A DNA stretch of 64,000 nt from Saprospiraceae bacterium (lineage in GTDB: Bacteria > Bacteroidota > Bacteroidia > Chitinophagales > Saprospiraceae), in contig JADKAS010000003.1 in NCBI GenBank assembly GCA_016715245.1, positions 310,001-374,000 of the forward strand. The letters are read 5' to 3'. Position numbers and translations under genes: made by a program. Position 1 is the stretch's first letter; every line of letters starts with the position of its first letter. Under the pieces are notes generated by a model, which had not been told where the DNA came from, did not search any database, and was given only the letters and a program-made list of their open reading frames with translations. Shown here piece by piece: positions 56,233 through 64,000 of this stretch.

Positions 56233-57978
56233 TTAATTTTCAACATCCCTGACAATCCGGATCTCAACTCTTCTGTTTTTCCGACGTAAAACTTCACTAC
56301 TATTATCATTGAGTGGCTTTTTATCTCCGAAACCTTTAGGTATTATTCTGTTTGATTCTATACCCTGAGATACTAAAATATTTTTTATGGCAATGGCCCT
56401 TTCGAGTGACAGTTTCTGAAGTGCTTCCGGTTCGCCGATATTGTCAGTATGCCCCAATATTTCAATAATAATATTTTTATTTATCTTCAGAAATTTTCCA
56501 ATTGAATTTATAGAAGCAAAAGATTGAGGTAGAACAATTGCCGTCGCTTTTTCAAACATAATATTTTTGAAAACGGAAGATTTTTCTGACAATTGGGTTT
56601 GCTCCTTTTTTGTCAATAACTCTAAAAATGGAAGGGTTTCAACTTTAGTTTCACGAACTACCCGAACCGATGTATTTTCTGGGTTTAATATCAGGTCAAC
56701 TTTTTTTATTTTGTCATTTGCAGACCATAACTCTTGCGGGTCAAATAAATATTCCTGTGAACTTAAATTTCTATTCATCGCATGAATGACGACAGGTTTA
56801 TTTTCTGCAATTTTTAAGGTGTATTTTCCGTCTCGGCATCTGAAATAATTTTCTTTATTTTTGACGGGTTCATAAGCTAAACCCCAGTATAATTCTGCCG
56901 GCATTTTTTGTAAAGTCTCACCGTTAATAATAGTAATCTCAATGTCTACAGAAATATTTTTATCTCTTTTCAAAGAAGCCTGAAAAATATCAAAACTACC
57001 GTCTCTGTCAGAACTGAACAACAATTTGGTCTCATTATCAAAAAGGGTGGGATACATTTCATCTTTTTCTGAATTTACCGGTGGCAATAAAGGTTCCACG
57101 TTTTCCCATTTTAAAAAAGTATCATCAATTCTGCTTGCTTTAAAAATGTCTGTTCCTCCCCTTGACTCTAGCCTGTCTGAAGAAAAATATAAAGTCTTCT
57201 GATCCTGTGATAAAAAAGGAGTGATTTCATTAAAAGGTGAGTTTATATCTGTTGACAGTTTTAAAGGTTTGCTATAATACATATCGTACAGTCTTTCTGA
57301 AAGATATAAATCCATATTACCCTCATCATCAGGCATTGATAAAATCAGAATTTTCTGATCCGAAGAACAAGTGATATTTACATTACCGCTTTTTACATGA
57401 AATCCGTCCATTTCAATGGCTTTCGGAAAAGTAAATTCTTCACCTTTCATCTGAGTAAAGGAAAAACCTTTGTCCAGCCCCCCTATTTCATCAAATTGAT
57501 TGATAATTATAAATCGGTTGTGGTTATCAAATCTTGAGCATATACTGTTTGGTAGTGCATTGTTGAGAGGATATCCAGGATGTTCAAAATCTATTGGTTT
57601 TTTCTCCTTATTCAGAATAATGGTCCAAATATCCTGATTAAAAGAGGAAGCAATCACATCATGAATTTCTTTGGAAGCAATCTGTTTGTACACTTTGGCA
57701 ATAGCCTTTTTGTACTCTTCTTCATCAAAAATTTCATAAACATCGACGCTGTCTATCAATAATTTCGGATTAAAATCGGGCGAACCAATTCGGGTAATAA
57801 AAATTTTATCTTCGTCATACGTCAAAACTGGACATATCTCATCATATTGATCAGAATTGACAGGAAAATCATACTTTACCAGGCTGTGCTGACCAATAAT
57901 AGTGGAAATATGTTGTAAAACAATAACCAGAACAAGGCTGATCGTTTTTAAATACCGCAAAAAATAAATATTATACAT
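56233..57978 (-). CDS. OmpA-family protein with PD40-type beta-propeller repeats
   Basis: From ATG 57978 the protein is about 581 residues, with a signal peptide ending near STIIGQ. The frame extends to ATG 58020, but those 14 residues are unlikely. The middle part contains WD40-like PD40 repeats, for example LYFSSDRLESRGGTDIFKA and LLFSSDRDGSFDIFQA. The last 110 residues are an OmpA domain binding peptidoglycan (ILGHTDNIGEPE, LSLERAIAIKNIL and RKNRRVEIRI). It should anchor the outer membrane to the wall; Tol-Pal-like or T9SS-linked roles are possible but unproven. Confidence 0.85.
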   Translation of the reverse strand: MYNIYFLRYLKTISLVLVIVLQHISTIIGQHSLVKYDFPVNSDQYDEICPVLTYDEDKIFITRIGSPDFNPKLLIDSVDVYEIFDEEEYKKAIAKVYKQIASKEIHDVIASSFNQDIWTIILNKEKKPIDFEHPGYPLNNALPNSICSRFDNHNRFIIINQFDEIGGLDKGFSFTQMKGEEFTFPKAIEMDGFHVKSGNVNITCSSDQKILILSMPDDEGNMDLYLSERLYDMYYSKPLKLSTDINSPFNEITPFLSQDQKTLYFSSDRLESRGGTDIFKASRIDDTFLKWENVEPLLPPVNSEKDEMYPTLFDNETKLLFSSDRDGSFDIFQASLKRDKNISVDIEITIINGETLQKMPAELYWGLAYEPVKNKENYFRCRDGKYTLKIAENKPVVIHAMNRNLSSQEYLFDPQELWSANDKIKKVDLILNPENTSVRVVRETKVETLPFLELLTKKEQTQLSEKSSVFKNIMFEKATAIVLPQSFASINSIGKFLKINKNIIIEILGHTDNIGEPEALQKLSLERAIAIKNILVSQGIESNRIIPKGFGDKKPLNDNSSEVLRRKNRRVEIRIVRDVEN

Positions 57979-58104
57979 ATTATAAATAATAATAATATGA
58001 TTTATCAAATACCTTGCCATTTTATATTGTTAATAATATGAAAAGAGCGTCTCACTGATAACCAAAATTTTATTTTTGACGTTATAGTTTTAAATCCTTT
58101 CATT

Positions 58105-58767
58105 ATGCGCTTTTTGTTGGTTTATTTCATTTTACTTCCTATCTCAAGTATACTGGCACAGACAAATCCTCCTGACGGAGAAGAAACTAAGGTTGCTGTA
58201 GATGGTAAAATATATTCAGCATTAATTACACCTGATGGGGACACATTAATTCTCACCGATCTTGATGGATTACAAATTACCGCTTTACGAAAATTTGGCT
58301 CGGATGATGAATATAAAAAGTATATGCGATTCCGTAACTATGCTCAAATTGTTTTTCCCTATGCAAAAGAAGCTATCAGGATTTTCAGAGAATTGGAATA
58401 CGCCTCAAATAATTTGTCGCGAAGAGAAAGAAAAAAGAAAATTAAAGAACTGGAAGCAGAATTGTCTCGCGAGTTTGAAGAACCTCTGAAAAACCTAACA
58501 AAACTGCAGGGTAAAATTATGATAAAAATGATTGAAAAAGAAACAGGTCAACCTATGTACCATCTTATCAAGGATATGAAAGGAGGATTTTCAGCTTTTT
58601 ATTGGAATGCTTTTTCAAAATTATATAGCTATGATCTGAAAGAAGGATATAACAAAGGTGATTACCCAATTCTTGATGCTGTACTTCAGGATTTTGATGT
58701 GTCTCACCGCATTGAAAACGGAACCAGCCTTAAATACATTAAACTAAACCGGAAAAAAAGTGAGTAA
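58105..58767 (+). CDS. DUF4294-family exported protein
   Basis: The 220-residue protein has a signal peptide (1-18, ending LAQ), then the DUF4294 domain with LRNYAQIVFPYAKEAI-like segment FRNYAQIVFPYAKEAI near residue 77 and GQPMYHLIKDMKGG near 150. The family occurs widely in Bacteroidota and has no known function. It is followed by mvaD with an 8-base overlap, so the two share an operon. Confidence 0.82.
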   Translation: MRFLLVYFILLPISSILAQTNPPDGEETKVAVDGKIYSALITPDGDTLILTDLDGLQITALRKFGSDDEYKKYMRFRNYAQIVFPYAKEAIRIFRELEYASNNLSRRERKKKIKELEAELSREFEEPLKNLTKLQGKIMIKMIEKETGQPMYHLIKDMKGGFSAFYWNAFSKLYSYDLKEGYNKGDYPILDAVLQDFDVSHRIENGTSLKYIKLNRKKSE

Positions 58768-59830
58768 TTCCCTGGAACAAACCATTACCTGGCAGTGTCC
58801 TTCCAATCTGGCTATCGTAAAATATTGGGGGAAATACGGACGCCAACTGCCCAAAAATGCATCCTTGAGTATGACTCTTGATGCAGCAAAAAGTATAACT
58901 TCTGTCAAATGGAAAAACAAAGAACAAAAAACTAAAGGGATTTCGATTGACTTTCTTTTTGAAGGTAAAACAAATCCACATTTTGAACTGAAACTCGAAC
59001 GTTTTCTGGCTTCCATATCAGATGAATATTTCCCCTTTCTGAACGATCTTCATCTCTCCATAATCAGTAAAAATACTTTTCCGCACAGCAGCGGAATCGC
59101 ATCATCTGCTTCAGCAATGGGTGCATTGTCATTATGTCTTTGTTCTCTGGAAAAAGAACTTGCCAACCCAAACATGACGAAAGAATATTTTTTTAAAAAA
59201 GCATCTTTGATAGCCCGACTTGGAAGCGGCAGTGCTTCACGTTCCGTTTTTGGAAACTGGGTAATGTGGGGAGAACATTCAGATGTTGTTTATTCTTCTG
59301 ATGAATATGCTATCAGCGTTGCTGAAAATGTCCACCCAATATTTAATACATTGCAGAATGATATTTTTATCATCAGCGCAGGTGAAAAGTCGGTTTCGTC
59401 AAGCGCAGGTCACCAACTCATGGAAAATAATCCGTTTGCCCCCGCAAGATATCAACAGGCAAATCAAAGAATCACTGAACTTTTAAAATCGCTTGAATCC
59501 GGTGACTTTAAGACTTTTTCTCATATAGCAGAAGCAGAAGCATTAACTTTACACGCATTAATGATGTGTTCTGAACCATCGTACACGCTTTTGGAACCAA
59601 ACTCGCTAGAAATGGTGAAAAGAGTAAAGGCTTATAGAAATAAAAGTAATCTCCCGTTATGTTTTAGCTTTGATGCAGGTCCCAATTTACATTTGTTATA
59701 TCCTGAAGAAATAAAAAATAAAATACAGGATTTTCTCGACAATGAATTAAAACCTCTTTGCCAAAATCAATTGGTTATCCATGACAAAACCGGTAACGGC
59801 CCAAAAAAACTTTCACATAATGGAATATAA
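58760..59830 (+). CDS. mvaD: Diphosphomevalonate decarboxylase
   Basis: The enzyme makes isopentenyl diphosphate from diphosphomevalonate with ATP, the last step of the mevalonate route. The 356-residue GHMP protein starts from GTG 58760 with CPSNLAIVKYWGK near residue 13-25, HSSGIASSASAMGAL near 112-126 (phosphate loop), GSGSASRSVFGNW near 155-167, and the catalytic Asp in CFSFDAGPN near 298. It overlaps DUF4294 by 8 bases and the rhodanese gene by 11 bases. Confidence 0.93.
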   Translation: MSNSLEQTITWQCPSNLAIVKYWGKYGRQLPKNASLSMTLDAAKSITSVKWKNKEQKTKGISIDFLFEGKTNPHFELKLERFLASISDEYFPFLNDLHLSIISKNTFPHSSGIASSASAMGALSLCLCSLEKELANPNMTKEYFFKKASLIARLGSGSASRSVFGNWVMWGEHSDVVYSSDEYAISVAENVHPIFNTLQNDIFIISAGEKSVSSSAGHQLMENNPFAPARYQQANQRITELLKSLESGDFKTFSHIAEAEALTLHALMMCSEPSYTLLEPNSLEMVKRVKAYRNKSNLPLCFSFDAGPNLHLLYPEEIKNKIQDFLDNELKPLCQNQLVIHDKTGNGPKKLSHNGI

Positions 59831-60353
59831 AGTTATTATCATTATTATTCTTACTGGATTGGGAATTTTTTATTTTAACAAAGCAAAAGCCCAGTATACC
59901 AAAACAGCCTCCTGCGAAAATGTTGACTTTGACAAAAAAGTAGATCAATATATTTCGTTTAGTGCACCCGTCATTGATGTTAAAGAAGCATTCAAAAATA
60001 AAAGTAGTTATATTTTTTTAGATGCCAGAGAGGCGTCTGAATATAATATCTCTCATATAAAAGATGCTTTATTTGTCGGATATGACAATTTTGACAAAAA
60101 CAAACTCAAAAATATTCCGAAAGATCAACCTATTATTGTTTATTGCAGTATAGGATATAGGAGTGAAAAAATTGCTGTAAAACTCAGAAAGTCAGGATTT
60201 CAAAAAGTATACAATCTGTATGGAAGCATTTTCGAATGGGTGAACCAGGGGCATCCTGTTTATTCACATGATAAAGAAGTTAAAAAAGTGCATACCTACA
60301 ATAAAAAATGGAGCAAGTGGATGATGAATAAAAACTATCAGCCTGTTTATTAA
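59820..60353 (+). CDS. Membrane-anchored or exported rhodanese-domain protein
   Basis: From ATG 59820 the 177-residue protein has a hydrophobic N-terminus (residues 4-24) that acts as an anchor or signal peptide. The rhodanese domain follows (about 50-150), with active-site Cys in VYCSIGYRSEK. Such proteins handle sulfane sulfur or sense it. A frame from 59781 would add 13 residues that overlap mvaD further, so ATG 59820 (an 11-base overlap) is chosen. The link to mvaD is operon only. Confidence 0.82.
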   Translation: MEYKVIIIIILTGLGIFYFNKAKAQYTKTASCENVDFDKKVDQYISFSAPVIDVKEAFKNKSSYIFLDAREASEYNISHIKDALFVGYDNFDKNKLKNIPKDQPIIVYCSIGYRSEKIAVKLRKSGFQKVYNLYGSIFEWVNQGHPVYSHDKEVKKVHTYNKKWSKWMMNKNYQPVY

Positions 60354-60392
60354 CAAAAATTAGGAAGCAGAATTTTTCTATTTGTTGTTGAA

Positions 60393-61313
60393 CTACAAAA
60401 CCATTTTTTTGTATTCTACAATGGTATCAAATCCCTTTTTCATAAAGTAATTTTTAGTTTCTTCCGGGCTTTTATCCGAGGTAATCAAAACAAAATCACC
60501 TCCCCATGCCCCCAGGGATTTAACACTACCCCAAAAATCAGAAAAATGTACATCTTTGGCTTTTGAAAATCCTGTATGTGCAGCAATGACATTTTCATGT
60601 TCATTCAGCAATAAAGAAAAATCACTGAGGCTTTTTACATTCTGAATATCTTCCGTAATTCTGGTTATAGTTTTTATTAATGTGCTTTTATTCTTTACCG
60701 CTTTCAAATAGTTTTTAATACCCATTTTGGTATCTGCTTTGTTTCCAAGATGCACAAAATACAAATTATGATGAAAGGATGGCGCAAAATCTATTTCAGT
60801 GTAAGAAACCTCATCCGGCGTATTCAGGTATGTAATCGGACCCTGAGCAAAGGCACATGCCACATCATACCCTGAGCCCTCTTCCGTTTTGAAATACAAA
60901 AGTAAAGGATTTACTTCTGCCCACTCAGCGATAAGGTAAATGAGTGTGCTGCTCGATCCCAAACCCCAGTCTAAAGGAAATTCCACTTGCGTTTCAATCT
61001 TAAATCCGTTCCATTGTGAAAGAAATTCAGAATTTAATCTTACTGCATTCTTTAATAACTTTTGAAGGTATTCAGATATTTTTTCATCTGAGGTTTGTAC
61101 AGGGGAAAAATCAAATAAAGAAATTGTAGAGTCAAACCAGATTTTTCCGTTCATATCAAGGCTTTCCCAAATAAGATCTGAACTGGTCGTTCTTTTAATC
61201 GTCAGCTTTTGACCTAATTTTGTGGGTAGTGCCAAAGCCTTGGCACCATCCAATACGGCATACTCTCCTGTGAGTAATAGTTTGCCTCGTCCGTGGTGTT
61301 TCGTTTTGATAAT
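60393..61313 (-). CDS. GYDIA-family GHMP kinase (probable mevalonate-pathway kinase) with non-standard start
   Basis: The domain has GLGSSSTLIYLIAEWA (phosphate loop, near residue 110 from TTG 61253) and GSGYDVACAFAQGP, the GYDIA signature. The first standard start, TTG 61253, would leave out the conserved segment GRGKLLLTGEYAVLDG just upstream in the same open frame. The frame is open to 61322 but offers only ATT at 61313 or ATC at 61310. I place the start at ATT 61313, since a promoter (61331-61362) ends just before it. A missing base in the assembly is the alternative. It probably phosphorylates mevalonate or phosphomevalonate, next to mvaD. Confidence 0.72.
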   Translation of the reverse strand: MIKTKHHGRGKLLLTGEYAVLDGAKALALPTKLGQKLTIKRTTSSDLIWESLDMNGKIWFDSTISLFDFSPVQTSDEKISEYLQKLLKNAVRLNSEFLSQWNGFKIETQVEFPLDWGLGSSSTLIYLIAEWAEVNPLLLYFKTEEGSGYDVACAFAQGPITYLNTPDEVSYTEIDFAPSFHHNLYFVHLGNKADTKMGIKNYLKAVKNKSTLIKTITRITEDIQNVKSLSDFSLLLNEHENVIAAHTGFSKAKDVHFSDFWGSVKSLGAWGGDFVLITSDKSPEETKNYFMKKGFDTIVEYKKMVL

Positions 61314-61330
61314 TCCTGAGATTTACTACG

Positions 61331-61362
61331 CAAAATTATAATAACTTATTAGAATAAACAAG
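61331..61362 (-). promoter_or_regulatory. Promoter for the GYDIA kinase gene
   Basis: On the minus strand CTTG (61359-61362) and TAATTTTG (61331-61338) are 20 bases apart. Transcription would begin near 61325, leaving room for only a 10-15 base leader before 61313. Confidence 0.55.
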
Positions 61363-61567
61363 CATATTAAAATAAAATAATTTCTATACGTTTAAAAATG
61401 TGCAGATTACATATTGAATTAATGAAAAAACGAAAGTTTATTGCCATATTTCTGATAGAAAAGTTTTCATTCCCAAAGAAAAATATTCAAAAATAGCATG
61501 TTGTAAGTATAGGGTCAAAATTGACAAACCAGATATTTCAAGGCTTTTTATTATTTTACCTCTACAT

Positions 61568-61599
61568 TTTGTCATATGATATTGAAGATAGTACCTTTG
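61568..61599 (+). promoter_or_regulatory. Promoter for the E1 gene, suggesting a leaderless mRNA
   Basis: TTTG (61568-61571) and TACCTTTG (61592-61599) are 20 bases apart, a good -33/-7 match. The ATG at 61604 begins only 4 bases after the -7 box. Confidence 0.62.
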
Positions 61600-61603
61600 C
61601 GCA

Positions 61604-63649
61604 ATGAATCAAAAAATTGATAAAACCATTTTATGGAAGGCCTTTACCATGATGTGTAAGGCAAAAGCATTAACACAGATTTACGAAGAGAACACTAAAT
61701 GGGTTTCAAAATACGTGCATGCCACATCACGCGGTCATGAGGCAGTGCAAATTGCTTTAGGCCTGCAACTTACACCAAAAGATTATGTGGCGCCCTACTA
61801 TCGGGATGATGCTTTATTGCTTAGTATCGGCATGAAACCTTATGAACTCATGTTACAGGTATTAGCTAAAAAGGATGACCCTTTTTCAGGAGGAAGAACC
61901 TATTACTGTCACCCAAGTCTCAGGGACGAAGATAAACCAAAAATTCCTCATCAATCATCTGCAACGGGTATGCAGGCAATTCCGACGACCGGAATTGCAA
62001 TGGGGCTTCAGTATAAAGAAAACACCCACCTTCCACATGAAAAAGGGGCGATTGCGGTTTGTTCTATCGGAGATGCGGCTATGACAGAAGGGGAAATAGC
62101 GGAAGCGCTTCAGATGGCTGCTCTGAAACAATTTCCCATACTGTATTTTGTTCAGGACAATGAATGGGATATATCAGCCACTGCCAAAGAAACCAGGGCC
62201 ATGAATGCCGCTGAATATGCAAAAGGATTTCCCGGAATTGAGGCAATATCCATAGATGGCAGTGATTTTTCTGAATGTTTTGTCACGCTTGAATACATAA
62301 TTCAAACAATACGAAAAGAAAGAAGACCATTTTTATTACATGCAAAAGTTCCTCTCCTCAACCATCATACTTCCGGTGTCCGAAAAGAATGGTACAGGGA
62401 CGATTTGGAGGAGGATATGAAGTCTGACCCTTTTCCTAAAATGGTAAAACTTTTGTTGGAAAATGGTTTTTCGAAAACGGAAATGGAAGACGCAGAACGA
62501 AAGATTCTGGAAGAAATCCGAATTGATCTGGAAAATGCAAAAGATGCTGCGGATCCAAAGCCTGAAGATTTATTTACATTTGATTTTGTACCTACACCTA
62601 TTGTTGAGGAAAAAGGAATAAGAGAACCTAAGGGGGGCGCGGAAACCGTTATGGTGGACAGTGCTTTGGTTGCGGTCCAGGAATTGATGGAGGACCATCC
62701 TGAATGTCTGTTATACGGTCAGGATGTAGGCGCACGTCTGGGTGGTGTTTTTAGAGAAGCGGCTACCTTGGCTCATAAATTTGGTGATTTCCGTGTTTTT
62801 AACACTCCGATTCAGGAAGCTTTTATTGTGGGCAGCACGGTGGGAATGTCGGCCGTCGGACTTAAGCCCATCGTTGAAGTGCAATTTGCAGACTACATCT
62901 GGCCCGGATTAAATCAATTATTTACGGAAGTGAGCCGCAGCTGTTATCTTTCCAACGGCAAATGGCCTGTGAGCATGGTGCTGAGAGTACCTATTGGTGC
63001 GTACGGTAGCGGAGGTCCGTTTCATAGTTCCAGTGTCGAATCGGTATTGACAAATATTCGCGGAATAAAAATTGTGTACCCAAGCAATGGTGCCGATTTT
63101 AAGGGGCTATTGAAAGCAGCTTATTATGACCCTAACCCTGTAGTAATTCTGGAACATAAAGGTCTGTACTGGTCAAAAGTGAAAGGTACGGAAACAGCCA
63201 AACGAGTTTTACCTTCCAGAGATTACATTCTGCCTCTGGGCATTGCTGATATGACACAGGAAGCATCTGAAAAACAGATCAATAAAGTATTGATTGTTAC
63301 TTACGGTATGGGTGTTCACTGGGCTTTAAACGCAAGTAAAGACAATAAAGATCAGGTGGGTATACTCGATCTCAGAACCTTATTCCCTTTGGATACCGAT
63401 TTAATATTTAAAAAGGTCAGTGAATACAATAAGATTTTGGTACTAACAGAAGAACCCGTGCATAATACTTTTGCTCAAAGTCTGGCAGGACGGATTCAGG
63501 AAAACTGTTTTTTTGATCTTGATGCACCTGTTATGGTCATCGGGTCTGAAAATTTACCCGCCATACCTTTAAATGAAATACTTGAAAAAACCATGCTGCC
63601 TTCCGTAAAAAAAATTAAAGACTCAATCCATGAATTGTTATTATTCTAA
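61604..63649 (+). CDS. 2-oxoacid dehydrogenase E1, fused alpha and beta subunits
   Basis: The enzyme decarboxylates a branched-chain 2-oxoacid (or pyruvate) with thiamine diphosphate and passes the acyl group to E2. The alpha half (about 1-330) has SIGDAAMTEGEIAEAL near 160-175, the ThDP site, followed by VQDNEWDIS. The beta half (about 345-681) has LLYGQDVGARLGGVFREA near 367-384 and an EVQFADYIWPGLNQL segment near 428-442. At 681 residues it equals the fused form common in Bacteroidota. No E2 or E3 gene is adjacent in the window. The promoter places the start at or near the first ATG. Confidence 0.92.
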   Translation: MNQKIDKTILWKAFTMMCKAKALTQIYEENTKWVSKYVHATSRGHEAVQIALGLQLTPKDYVAPYYRDDALLLSIGMKPYELMLQVLAKKDDPFSGGRTYYCHPSLRDEDKPKIPHQSSATGMQAIPTTGIAMGLQYKENTHLPHEKGAIAVCSIGDAAMTEGEIAEALQMAALKQFPILYFVQDNEWDISATAKETRAMNAAEYAKGFPGIEAISIDGSDFSECFVTLEYIIQTIRKERRPFLLHAKVPLLNHHTSGVRKEWYRDDLEEDMKSDPFPKMVKLLLENGFSKTEMEDAERKILEEIRIDLENAKDAADPKPEDLFTFDFVPTPIVEEKGIREPKGGAETVMVDSALVAVQELMEDHPECLLYGQDVGARLGGVFREAATLAHKFGDFRVFNTPIQEAFIVGSTVGMSAVGLKPIVEVQFADYIWPGLNQLFTEVSRSCYLSNGKWPVSMVLRVPIGAYGSGGPFHSSSVESVLTNIRGIKIVYPSNGADFKGLLKAAYYDPNPVVILEHKGLYWSKVKGTETAKRVLPSRDYILPLGIADMTQEASEKQINKVLIVTYGMGVHWALNASKDNKDQVGILDLRTLFPLDTDLIFKKVSEYNKILVLTEEPVHNTFAQSLAGRIQENCFFDLDAPVMVIGSENLPAIPLNEILEKTMLPSVKKIKDSIHELLLF

Positions 63650-63680
63650 AATAAATGTCAAAACCAAAATAAATTAATAC

Positions 63681-63711
63681 AAAAAGAGGCCGTCTTTCAA
63701 GACAGCCTCTT
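63681..63711 (-). terminator. Terminator for the partial minus-strand gene at the right edge
   Basis: AAGAGGC-CGTCTT pairs with AAGAC-AGCCTCTT with one mismatch. On the minus strand it is followed by a T-run, so it ends the gene that stops at 63802. Confidence 0.72.
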
Positions 63712-63801
63712 CGGTGTTTGGGCAGCATTTTACACAGAAATAATAGTTTTATTTCCCAACATAATAGTCTGCAAAAACGTAGTAGTCTCCAAGTCAGAGG
63801 A

Positions 63802-64000
63802 TTAATTTCTTTTTATGTTAAATCCAAATGAAATCCCAAATCTGAAATCATCTTTTGAGGGTATAAAGTAGGCATTGATCGGGATATTGAGTTTTCCTGA
63901 TCGGATGGAATACCCACCGGCTAGCACGACATAACTGGTAAATCTTGGTTTTCCACGACTATCCAGACGGGTAGTAACATCCTGATTCCCCACGTTTCCC
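63802..64000 (-). CDS. Probable outer-membrane protein, C-terminal fragment cut by window edge
   Basis: The open frame continues past the right edge; a GTG at 63993 is probably not the true start. The visible 66 residues show alternating strands (TSYVVLAGGYSI, LNIPINAYFIP, DFRFGISFGFNI) with aromatic and hydrophobic residues that suggest the last strands of an outer-membrane beta-barrel. Too little is present for a family call. A terminator follows the stop codon. Confidence 0.5.
   Translation of the reverse strand, partial: GNVGNQDVTTRLDSRGKPRFTSYVVLAGGYSIRSGKLNIPINAYFIPSKDDFRFGISFGFNIKRN

Overview
The window looks like chromosome from a member of the Bacteroidota, perhaps near the Saprospiria, although the exact lineage cannot be fixed from sequence alone. 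The evidence is low GC, several secreted proteins with type IX secretion (T9SS) sorting domains, the T9SS regulator PorX, DUF4294 and GYDIA-type GHMP kinase genes, mevalonate-pathway genes, and repeated promoter boxes of the form TAnnTTTG (sometimes with TTTG about 19-20 bases upstream). Shine-Dalgarno sequences are scarce. Gene density is high and most of the window is core chromosome.

Layout. 1-6393 (minus): a tight run encoding a hexapeptide carbonic-anhydrase-like protein, a beta-CASP metallo-hydrolase, a lipoprotein, an outer-membrane barrel and a GH3 hydrolase cut by the window edge. 6494-10692: a T9SS-sorted protein, a frameshifted T9SS-sorted thioredoxin, a lipid kinase and a DUF1295 membrane protein. 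10673-14341: purL. 14621-19218: coaX, a methyltransferase, a 285-bp MITE-like element, and a GT-C/GT2 glycosyltransferase pair. 19398-26281: M28 peptidase, hpt, an HD phosphohydrolase divergent from porX, a CPBP protease, a SET protein and an EamA transporter. 26525-28654: an EF-G paralogue with degenerate GTPase motifs. 28770-33077 (minus): tRNA-Leu, tig (broken), clpP, clpX, truA. 33315-35785 (minus): a TonB-energising ExbB/ExbD operon and tRNA-Ser. 35942-45617: tatD, rnhA, three large GT-C-like membrane proteins, a GT2, a T9SS protein with a CxxCH motif and an acyltransferase. 45722-47376: sigma factor (frameshifted), putative anti-sigma and a sensor-like periplasmic protein. 47549-49092: lpxD and an HMA-domain protein. 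49320-54951: a complete-looking molybdopterin cofactor operon (moaA, moeA, tauE-like, moaD, moeB, moaE, moaC-moaB fusion). 54958-58020: a thioredoxin and a PD40/OmpA protein. 58105-61313: DUF4294, diphosphomevalonate decarboxylase, rhodanese and a GYDIA GHMP kinase. 61604-63649: a fused alpha/beta E1 of a 2-oxoacid dehydrogenase. The right edge cuts a probable outer-membrane protein.

Working together: PorX and at least three T9SS cargo proteins reflect one secretion system. The ExbB/ExbD operon powers TonB receptors. tig-clpP-clpX is a protein-quality block. The moa/moe operon makes molybdenum cofactor. MvaD and the GYDIA kinase serve isoprenoid synthesis.

Three genes (T9SS thioredoxin, tig, sigma factor) carry four single-base frameshifts, all at short homopolymers. 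This points first to residual sequencing indels, although the thioredoxin site is also a textbook -1 slippery heptamer. I saw no CRISPR array, prophage, integrase, complete insertion sequence or recognisable defence island, and no clear undescribed multi-gene system. The most unusual items are the MITE-like element, the degenerate EF-G paralogue, and a kinase gene with no standard start codon.
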